Part shown: positions 28,441 through 35,246 of the stretch, one piece after another
Numbering within the stretch: position 1 is the first letter of the stretch
Layout of the letters: every line of letters begins with the position of its first letter
Origin: G965232465 sp965232465
GTDB lineage: Bacteria; Pseudomonadota; Alphaproteobacteria; JAQWUY01
NCBI GenBank assembly: GCA_965232465.1
Contig: OZ246977.1
Span: 806,001 to 870,000 of the forward strand
Reading direction: 5' to 3'
DNA length: 64,000 nt
The notes under the pieces: model-generated
Seen by the model: only the letters and a program-made list of their open reading frames with translations
What the model was told of the DNA's origin: nothing
The model's database searches: none
Position numbers and translations under genes: made by a program

Positions 28441-29709
28441 TTAACGCTCTGCGTCGATTGCAGCTACTAATGCCCGTACACCATCTTCTGCACTTTGGTC
28501 AGAATTGAAGAAGTTGGTTACAACATCAGTTACCGCCCCAGAAATAGTCCCCGGTTGTGCCATACCATGGGTAAGCGAAGGCTGTAATCCCCCATTTTCC
28601 GATGCCTTGACGATGTCAGCGTGGGATTTTTTCGCACAAGAATCAAAATTCGACAAGTCCATATCTGTCCGTGCGGGAATCGATCCTTTTTTCAAGTTAA
28701 AGGATTCTTGGAATTCTACACTCATGATAACGGATGCCATGGCTTGTTGTGCTTTTTCCGATTCCATATCAGACGCTTCAAAGAATACAAAGCCATCTGC
28801 ATTTGAAATGTATCCCTTACCAAATGCAGAACAGTTGTAATCTACACCGGGTTTCTTGCCGGCAATGGTAAATTCGCCTTTTGCCCAGTCCCCCATGATT
28901 TGGAATCCTGCGTTGCCATTCATAACCATACTTGTTGCCAAGTTCCAGTCACGACCTTGGAAAGAACGGTCCACATATCCCCGTAATTTACGGAATTGTT
29001 CGAATACCTTTACCATGGTTTCGGACTGAATTGCCCTGTTGTCCAATTCTACAAAGGCGTTGTGATAAAATTGGGGTCCCCCCAGCGTGATGGCAATAAC
29101 TTCAAATACAGTTGCATCTTGCCATGCTTGTCCCCCATGTGCCAATGCGGTGATGCCGGCTGCTTTTAATTTGTCTGCGGTTGCGTTAAATTCATCCCAG
29201 TTTGTCGGGGGTGTCATGACACCTACTTTTGCAAGTACTTCTGGGTTCGACCAAACCCAATCCACCCGGTGGATATTTACCGCCGCCGCACAATACGCCC
29301 CATCACATTTCAGACCTTTTGCAATCGAACCGGGCAATACATCGTTCCAGCCTTCTTGCATCGCTGTTACATCAATCGCATCCCCGAATGCACCATATTC
29401 CTCATGCCATTCTTGGATTTTTGCCCCTTTCATAAGCACCGCATCGGGGGGATTTCCCGCCGTTACCCGTGCAATTAGTGCTTGTTCCGCATTGGTACCC
29501 GCACCGCCGGCAACAGGCATATCTTGCCACATAACGCCTTTTGCTTCCAAACGGGTTTTTAGGTCGGCAATCGCCGCCGCTTCACCGCCAGAAGTCCACC
29601 AATGCAGAACTTCCACAGTTGGTGCCGCCGTGGCAACGCTCGCCCCCAATGCCACCCCGATGCCAATGGCACCGGACATTAACATATGTGTGATTTTAGT
29701 CATTTTCAT
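28441..29709 (-). CDS. sugar ABC transporter substrate-binding protein
   Basis: A 422-residue periplasmic protein with a signal peptide cleaved near VATAAP (about residue 28). The mature N-terminus VEVLHWWTSGGEAAAIADLK and the pattern AGNPPDAVLMKG match the glucose/mannose-type binding proteins (GtsA class). Preferred ligand by family: an aldohexose. First gene of the operon, behind AAGGAAATG and a good promoter (29782-29810). Confidence 0.92.
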   Translation of the reverse strand: MKMTKITHMLMSGAIGIGVALGASVATAAPTVEVLHWWTSGGEAAAIADLKTRLEAKGVMWQDMPVAGGAGTNAEQALIARVTAGNPPDAVLMKGAKIQEWHEEYGAFGDAIDVTAMQEGWNDVLPGSIAKGLKCDGAYCAAAVNIHRVDWVWSNPEVLAKVGVMTPPTNWDEFNATADKLKAAGITALAHGGQAWQDATVFEVIAITLGGPQFYHNAFVELDNRAIQSETMVKVFEQFRKLRGYVDRSFQGRDWNLATSMVMNGNAGFQIMGDWAKGEFTIAGKKPGVDYNCSAFGKGYISNADGFVFFEASDMESEKAQQAMASVIMSVEFQESFNLKKGSIPARTDMDLSNFDSCAKKSHADIVKASENGGLQPSLTHGMAQPGTISGAVTDVVTNFFNSDQSAEDGVRALVAAIDAER

Positions 29710-29781
29710 TTCCTTATTGTAATGTGTTATAAAAAATCAAAGTAAAGTTTACCATACATTTTTTGCACGGCTAACATTCGT

Positions 29782-29810
29782 ATAATACATATATGGCTTT
29801 GGGCTGTCAA
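29782..29810 (-). promoter_or_regulatory. promoter of the sugar import and catabolism operon
   Basis: On the minus strand: TTGACA (29810-29805), 17-bp spacer, TATTAT (29787-29782). The transcript would start near 29775, leaving a leader of about 65 nt before the binding-protein gene. Confidence 0.8.
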
Positions 29811-29873
29811 GTAAAAAATAGGTAAAAATATAAATGTAAATAAGTAAACAAAGTCATTGTAAAATAAGGTAAA
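29811..29873. promoter_or_regulatory. cluster of six GTAAA repeats next to the operon promoter
   Basis: GTAAA begins at 29811, 29822, 29836, 29844, 29859 and 29869, all on one strand, directly upstream of the minus-strand -35 box and between the two divergent promoters. Iterated short motifs here could be regulator half-sites for both the operon and the dehydratase gene. The rest of the gap 29710-30163 is AT-rich without another gene. Confidence 0.4.
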
Positions 29874-30069
29874 TAATTTACTTTTTCCCATCAGATATCA
29901 ATGTGTAAAGCGGTATTATAACACCTTAAAAAAGTATATATAATACAATGTAATATATAACAAATCATACCATATAATGGTGTTATAATATTATCCATTG
30001 GGTACAGATGTTTTATATAATGCATGTGAAAATTGCACAAAAACATAACAAAATGTATACTAAATTTGT

Positions 30070-30099
30070 TTGACCATGTGTGGTTTTTAATGATATAAT
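30070..30099 (+). promoter_or_regulatory. promoter of the dehydratase gene
   Basis: TTGACC (30070-30075), 18-bp spacer, TATAAT (30094-30099), pointing at the IlvD/Edd-family gene. The leader to the chosen start is about 70 nt. Confidence 0.7.
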
Positions 30100-30175
30100 G
30101 GGGGTCGGCTAAAAATTTTTTTATACAAAATACATACGAAGACACTATATTTTTACACAGAAAGTGCCATGCCCT

Positions 30176-32050
30176 ATGACAGATAAAAATGATAATGGTA
30201 ACAATCACATTTCAGAAGATAATGAAATGCAATTGCGGGGTAAATTGCTAAGCGGTGCCAGCCATGTGGATGAATGCAATGTAACCGATTTGGATTTACG
30301 CAGCAAGTGGTGGCTCGACGACAAACAAAATGTGGGCATGACCGTACTGATGAGTGAACGGCTTTATAATTATGGGTTGACGGTTACGGAACTGCGTTCT
30401 GGTCGTCCTGTTATTGGTATTGCTAACAGCGGATCCGATTTATCCCCTTGTAATTACATTCATACGCAACTTGCCCAGCGAATCGCCGATGGGGTGCGCG
30501 ATGCGGGGGGATTGCCCTTGATATTCCCGGTCCATCCCATACAGGAAACTTCCCGCTGTCCTACGGCGGCATTGGACCGTAACTTGGCGTATATGGCGTT
30601 GGTGGAAATATTGCACGGAAACCCCATTGATGGGGTGGTGCTTACCACTGGGTGCGATAAAACCACCCCCTCACAGGTTATGGCGGCGGCAACGGTGAAT
30701 ATTCCCGCTATTTGTGTCAATTCAGGTCCCATGTTAAACAGCATGTGGAAGGGACAACGGGCGGGATCCGGTGTGGCACAGTGGTGGGCAAGAAAAGAAT
30801 ACGCCAAAGGGTATCTGAGCGAAATGGAATATTTTGATTTGGCAATTTCCCAAGTTCCCTCCACAGGACATTGTAACACTATGGGCACCGCATTGACTAT
30901 GAATGCGTTGACAGAAGGCTTGGGCATGTCCTTGCCCGCCCAATCCGCATGCCCAGCGGCGTATCGGGATCGGGCGATGTTTTGTTATCTGACCGGTAAG
31001 CGAATCGTTGAAATGGTACGGGAAGATTTAAAACCTTTGGATGTTATGACCCGTAAGGCATTTGAAAATGCGATTGTGTTAAATACGGCACTAGGGGGGT
31101 CAACAAATGCCCAAATTCATATCAATGCCATGGCACAACATGCAGGGGTCCATGTATCCATGTCCGATTGGCAAGATTTTGGTTGGGATGTACCCTTGTT
31201 GGTAAATATGCAGCCGGCGGGGCAATACTTGGGCGAAGAATTTTATCGGGCGGGTGGGGTGCCATCCGTACAATATGAATTGTTGCAAAATGGTAAATTA
31301 CATGGGGATGTGATGACCGTAAACGGGTGTACTTTGGCGGACAATGTATATGAAACCCAAGATCGCAAAGTGGTATACGCATACAATCAGCCGATGATGG
31401 AGCAGGCGGGCTTTGCGGTGCTAACGGGCAATATGTTTGATCATGCGATTATGAAAACCTGTGTAATTTCCGATGATTTTCGTAAAAATTACTTACAAAA
31501 CGGCATATTCGAAGGACGGGCAATCGTTTTCGATGGGGCGGAACATTACAATGCTACCATTGATGATCCGGCATTAAACATCGATACGGATTGTATGTTA
31601 ATTATGCGCTATGCGGGACCCATTGGATGGCCCGGCTCTGCGGAAGTTGTCAATATGCGTCCCCCCGCATATTTATTGGAAAAAGGTATTGATTCTTTGC
31701 CAACTATGGGCGATGGTCGGCAATCTGGAACATGTGCAACCCCCTCAATTTTAAATGCTTCGCCTGAGGCCGCACAGGGTACCGGATTATCGATTGTGCG
31801 TAATAATGATATAATCCGCCTCGATTTAAACACCCGCACATTGATGTTGTGTATATCAGACGCAGAATATAACAGTCGATTACAACACTGGTGGGACCGC
31901 CAAAATAAACAAGCCCATTACCCCGCAAGCCAAACCCCATGGCAAGAGATGTACCGAAAAACTGTCCGCCCCCTATCAGAAGGCGGAATCATGGATTTTG
32001 CCCCGAAGTATCAGAATGTAGGACGCAAAAAACCCCGCCATAACCATTAA
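30176..32050 (+). CDS. IlvD/Edd-family sugar-acid dehydratase
   Basis: Fe-S dehydratase of the dihydroxyacid/6-phosphogluconate dehydratase family, about 624 residues. Seen: GIANSGSDLSPCN (cluster Cys), TTGCDKTTPS, ALGGSTNAQIH, TVNGCTLADNV, RYAGPIGWPGSAEV and the C-terminal cluster region. It fits aldonate dehydratases (galactonate, gluconate, arabinonate) rather than branched-chain IlvD, judged by length and context. It is divergent from the sugar operon and would supply the 2-keto-3-deoxy acid for the kinase and aldolase. The start is uncertain: GTG 30164 and ATG 30224 are also in frame. Confidence 0.85.
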   Translation: MTDKNDNGNNHISEDNEMQLRGKLLSGASHVDECNVTDLDLRSKWWLDDKQNVGMTVLMSERLYNYGLTVTELRSGRPVIGIANSGSDLSPCNYIHTQLAQRIADGVRDAGGLPLIFPVHPIQETSRCPTAALDRNLAYMALVEILHGNPIDGVVLTTGCDKTTPSQVMAAATVNIPAICVNSGPMLNSMWKGQRAGSGVAQWWARKEYAKGYLSEMEYFDLAISQVPSTGHCNTMGTALTMNALTEGLGMSLPAQSACPAAYRDRAMFCYLTGKRIVEMVREDLKPLDVMTRKAFENAIVLNTALGGSTNAQIHINAMAQHAGVHVSMSDWQDFGWDVPLLVNMQPAGQYLGEEFYRAGGVPSVQYELLQNGKLHGDVMTVNGCTLADNVYETQDRKVVYAYNQPMMEQAGFAVLTGNMFDHAIMKTCVISDDFRKNYLQNGIFEGRAIVFDGAEHYNATIDDPALNIDTDCMLIMRYAGPIGWPGSAEVVNMRPPAYLLEKGIDSLPTMGDGRQSGTCATPSILNASPEAAQGTGLSIVRNNDIIRLDLNTRTLMLCISDAEYNSRLQHWWDRQNKQAHYPASQTPWQEMYRKTVRPLSEGGIMDFAPKYQNVGRKKPRHNH

Positions 32051-32072
32051 ATTTTATGATGTTTAACAGCAT

Positions 32073-32105
32073 AAAAAAGCCCTCCGATAAGGAAGGCTTT
32101 TTTAA
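32073..32105 (+). terminator. terminator after the dehydratase gene
   Basis: AAAAAAGCC...TCC, loop GATAA, GGA...GGCTTTTTT: a GC stem flanked by an A-run and a T-run, 23 bp after the stop. It could also serve the small minus-strand gene that ends at 32124. Confidence 0.85.
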
Positions 32106-32123
32106 TTAAAATCACCGCACAAT

Positions 32124-32261
32124 TTATTTTACAAATTGTTTAATTTGTGACCGTGTGATACCAATGTCTTGTAATTGGTGATCGGTCATACGATTCAACT
32201 CATTAATAGTAGATTGATTGTGCATTTTTCTAATAATTGGTTTAATAATTCGTCCTAACAT
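32124..32261 (-). CDS. DUF1127 (YjiS-like) mini-protein
   Basis: A 45-residue basic protein. The segment TINELNRMTDHQLQDIGITR carries the DUF1127 pattern (EL..M.D..L.DIGI.R). Short DUF1127 proteins are frequent in alphaproteobacteria and several bind RNA or affect phosphate and carbon metabolism; no role can be set here. Strong ribosome site AAGGAG 8 bp before the ATG. The remaining gap 32262-32625 is AT-rich with no gene seen; a TATAAT at 32606-32611 may serve the next gene. Confidence 0.85.
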   Translation of the reverse strand: MLGRIIKPIIRKMHNQSTINELNRMTDHQLQDIGITRSQIKQFVK

Positions 32262-32625
32262 GTGTTTGCTCCTTTAAAAAATAAAATTATATACATTTGG
32301 TGTATGTGTAATATATATACCCTGTATCGAAAAAAGAAAAACATAAAAACTGCATTATTGATATAACAAATTTGCATAACAGAATAAAAAAAGACTGCTA
32401 AAAAAGGGATTGTTACGATTAAAATCAGTAATAAGGTGTATATATAAGATGAATATATGTAACAAAATCAAAATAGGTATGCAAAAAATATAAAACAAAA
32501 ATATATTTCTATACCCCCTATGCACAACAAAGGGCACACGACACCGCCCCGTAGTTTTATATTTTAGTCTTGAATTAAAAAAGTATAACGCATATTATGG
32601 GATAGTATAATATGGGACATACAAA

Positions 32626-33237
32626 ATGACACAGGTCGATATAATAGGGATTAGCAAACATTTCGGTAATTTTACCGCTTTAAAATCGTTGGATTGCACC
32701 ATACCATCGGGGGAATTGGCGGCGTTGTTGGGACCATCTGGGTGTGGAAAAACAACAACTTTACGCTTGATTGCGGGGTTGGAATCGCCCAGTACAGGGG
32801 CGATCTTATTCGATGGACACAATGTATCAGAATATGCGGTACAATCCCGTAATGTGGGAATGGTTTTTCAACGATATGCCCTGTTTCCGCATATGTCGGT
32901 TGCCAAGAATATTACCTTTGGATTGGATGTTAAACATGTAAACAAACGGGAAATTGTCGAACGGTTGGAGGAAATTTTGGATATTGTACAGTTGCGGGAA
33001 TTTAAGGATAGGTTTCCATCACAATTATCGGGGGGGCAAATGCAGCGGGTGGCCATTGCCCGGACACTGATTACCAAGCCTGCGGTGCTGATGATGGATG
33101 AACCCCTTGCCAATTTGGACACAAAATTACGGGGGGAGATGCGTACCTTTATTAAAAAATTACAACGCACTTTGAATATCACGACCATTTTTACCGCTTA
33201 TTATTCAAAGTGTTGCCTTTCGCTGGGCATGGCCTGA
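32626..33237 (+). pseudogene. ABC transporter ATP-binding protein, 3'-truncated by deletion
   Basis: PotA/FbpC-type ATPase, N-terminal ~190 residues only: Walker A GPSGCGKTTT, QSRNVGMVFQRYALFPH, signature LSGGQMQRVAIARTL, Walker B LMMDEPLANLD. After NITTIFTA, where the H-loop VTHDQ should follow, the sequence switches out of frame into the permease gene and stops at 33237. The H-loop and C-terminal domain are absent (normal length about 340). The deletion also removed whatever lay between (probably the binding protein and first permease). Confidence 0.88.
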
Positions 33238-33985
33238 TATAGTACCATCCCGTTGGTGGTTTGATCAGCGTGATAATACCCCATTCCCCTTGGCATGGGA
33301 TTATGTATTTTCCCCCGCCAGCCGGATTGGGGAAGCCACCTTAAATACGGTGTTTATTGGGGTGTGTGTAACGGGTATATGTTTGATTGTTGCCTTGCCA
33401 GTGGCACGGATTTTGGCACGGGAAAGTTTTCGTGGTAAGAGTGCTTTTGAATTTTTCCTGTCGATGCCCTTAATTGTACCGGAAACCGCCATTGCATTGG
33501 GGTTGTTAATGGTGTTTATTCACCTGGGGTTGGCGGGGACATATACGGCGATTATAATCGTGCATTTGATACCAACTTTGCCGTATATGATACGGATGCT
33601 GACCGCCGTATACCAAGGGGTGGGGATGGATACCGAAGAACAAGCGATGATTTTGGGGGCGACCAAGTGGCAGATATTGACCCGTGTAACAATGCCGATG
33701 CTGATGCCGGGGATATTAGCGGGGGCATTGATGGCATTTTTGGTGTCGACAAATATATTTTTATTAACTTTTTTTATGGGGTTGGGGGATATTTATACCT
33801 TGCCCACGCTGTTATATTCAAAAATAGAAGGGGGACATATTACCGCATCGACGGCTGGGATCACCTTGTTGGTAACAGTCCCGGGGATTATTTTATTATG
33901 GGTATCAGAACGATTTATAAAAAACCCATCATTGGGATATAAGTGGGGTGTAAAGGACCTTTTTAATATGCCCGGGATAGGCTAG
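33197..33985 (+). pseudogene. ABC transporter permease, 5'-truncated by the same deletion
   Basis: MetI-like inner-membrane permease of the spermidine/putrescine-type group. In-frame coding starts at the deletion junction (LIIQSVAFRWAW) and runs through the EAA loop DTEEQAMILGATKWQILTRVTMPMLMPG to 33985. A possible internal restart is at 33290. It lacks the natural start and first helix, and its last codons are contributed by an IS256-type scar, so the C-terminus is probably also replaced. Confidence 0.8.
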
Positions 33986-34147
33986 ACACGGTTTCGCCCA
34001 CTTTTTCTGCCAACTGCTGGCGATGGTTGGGTGTCCCATTTTTGCCGAAATGCCTTTAACTGTTGCAATGCCATTCCTCGGATGAAGCGTTATAAATGGC
34101 TTTTAAATCATTAGCCTTTTATCTTTCCAAGTGACGCATTTTAGGCT
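33974..34147 (-). mobile_element. scar of an IS256-family transposase gene
   Basis: Reverse-strand copy of the region 11488-11690 of the intact transposase, nearly identical apart from several deletions of about 1-7 bp and few substitutions (for example CCCACTTTTTCTGCCAACTG is shared exactly). About 170 bp remain out of 1.37 kb. This shows an older insertion of the same family at the end of the broken transporter locus. Confidence 0.88.
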
Positions 34148-34223
34148 CTTTTAGCGGGCATATCACTTTTTTGTAATCTTTTACATATTGTAATGTATCC
34201 ATCCGTTTATTATGGTTTTGCAT
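34119..34223 (-). pseudogene. 5' fragment of an unknown gene joined to the IS scar
   Basis: An ATG at 34223 preceded by GGAAAGTAAC opens a 34-codon frame (MQNHNKRMDTLQYVKDYKKV...) whose last third is IS256-scar sequence. It is best read as the beginning of a gene cut off by the former element. No function is recognisable. Confidence 0.35.
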
Positions 34224-34262
34224 GTTACTTTCCTTTCAATATATGCATGTAGGACATCCCTG

Positions 34263-34538
34263 TTATATCAACCGCATATCCAATTCTGTACCGGTGGCTT
34301 TGGCAACGCTTAATAGTGTTTTAATGGTTGGGATTTGGGCTCCGCTTTCAATACGGGCGATAGTGGATTGGGGCTTGCCCATGCGTTTGGCAAGTTCCCG
34401 CTGTGACAATCCCGCTTTTTTACGGGCTTGCACCATCAATTCCATAATTTTGATTTCTGGTTCCAATTTAGCAAGTTCCGCTTGAAATTCTGCATCGTTT
34501 TCGTATTGTGCTAATTTGCTTTTTAGTGTTTTTACCAT
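34263..34538 (-). CDS. higA: HigA-type antitoxin, XRE family
   Basis: A 91-residue DNA-binding protein with a helix-turn-helix at about 40-75 (GLSQRELAKRMGKPQSTIARIESG), typical of HigA/XRE antitoxins paired with HigB. It neutralises the toxin encoded just upstream and represses the shared promoter. One base separates the toxin stop from this start, so the two are translated together. The toxin-first order is the HigBA arrangement. Confidence 0.88.
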   Translation of the reverse strand: MVKTLKSKLAQYENDAEFQAELAKLEPEIKIMELMVQARKKAGLSQRELAKRMGKPQSTIARIESGAQIPTIKTLLSVAKATGTELDMRLI

Positions 34539-34539
34539 G

Positions 34540-34875
34540 TTAAAATTCCTTTTGAATAGATTCTAATAATATTTTTTCCCGCTGTTCTAGTGTTTTTTTG
34601 ATTTTTAATGGCATTTTGTTGGACTTCTTAATATAAGCACCCAGTATATACGCTTTGTCCTTATGTGTAACAATAAATATCACCCGCCCATCATGGGGGC
34701 GTAACTCATACACACTTCCCCATAAATGTTTAATGAGGTTTTCTGGTACATTCTCAAAACCCATACTTTCAATTACTTTATCAATATAAACCAATTTTGC
34801 CAAATGCCTTTTGGTCATATATGTGTCAAATTCCCATTCTGCCTTTGGAAGAGAATCATCGAACAAAAATTCCAT
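34540..34875 (-). CDS. higB: HigB/RelE-type toxin
   Basis: A 111-residue protein of the phage-Gp49/HigB family, ribosome-dependent mRNA interferase class. Recognisable core: NLIKHLWGSVYELRPHDGRVIFIVTHKDKAYILGAYIKKSNKMPLKIKKTLEQR, containing the conserved W-ELR, R-I/F-Y and F-KK patterns. Intact. It neighbours an IS scar and a broken transporter operon, a common setting for stabilising modules. Confidence 0.88.
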   Translation of the reverse strand: MEFLFDDSLPKAEWEFDTYMTKRHLAKLVYIDKVIESMGFENVPENLIKHLWGSVYELRPHDGRVIFIVTHKDKAYILGAYIKKSNKMPLKIKKTLEQREKILLESIQKEF

Positions 34876-34901
34876 TAGTCAATCCTTACAGTTTATACAT
34901 A

Positions 34902-34930
34902 AAGATAGCATAAACACTATCAAATATCAA
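34902..34930 (-). promoter_or_regulatory. higBA promoter with internal operator
   Basis: Minus strand: TTGATA (34930-34925), 17-bp spacer, TATCTT (34907-34902). The inverted repeat GATAG-N8-CTATC (34904-34921) lies in the spacer and -10, where HigA binding would block transcription. Confidence 0.6.
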
Positions 34931-35197
34931 GTTAAAAATACACTTTATGCATTAAGCAACCCCATAACACTCTCACTTCCATAAAATATAAAAATTGGTA
35001 ACAATTTGGTACCAAAATCAATTCGTTGAACGAAGTTAAGTACCACCTAAGTGAAAGCAATTATACTACAAAAACCCAACAAAATCAAGGTGTATAACCC
35101 ATACAACACAGAGCAACCAAAAATCTCAAAAGACATCAAATAAACTCATTTTATATGAAATTAACTATAAATTGTCGAACATAGATTTTATACTGTT
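34931..35197. other. AT-rich gap with short palindromes
   Basis: No gene or RNA was recognised in this stretch between the higBA promoter and the adhesin terminator. It contains two small perfect palindromes, TTGGTACCAA and TTCGTTGAACGAA, close together near 35005-35040, of unknown role. Confidence 0.4.
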
Positions 35198-35228
35198 AAA
35201 AAAAGGGGGGCATATGCCCCCCTTTTTT
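35198..35228 (-). terminator. terminator of the adhesin gene
   Basis: A strong hairpin with six G:C pairs (GGGGGG...CCCCCC) around CATATG, flanked by an A-run and a T-run, about 20 bp beyond the stop of the minus-strand inverse autotransporter gene. It can work in both directions. Confidence 0.88.
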
Positions 35229-35246
35229 ATTAGGATGTGTTCCATA

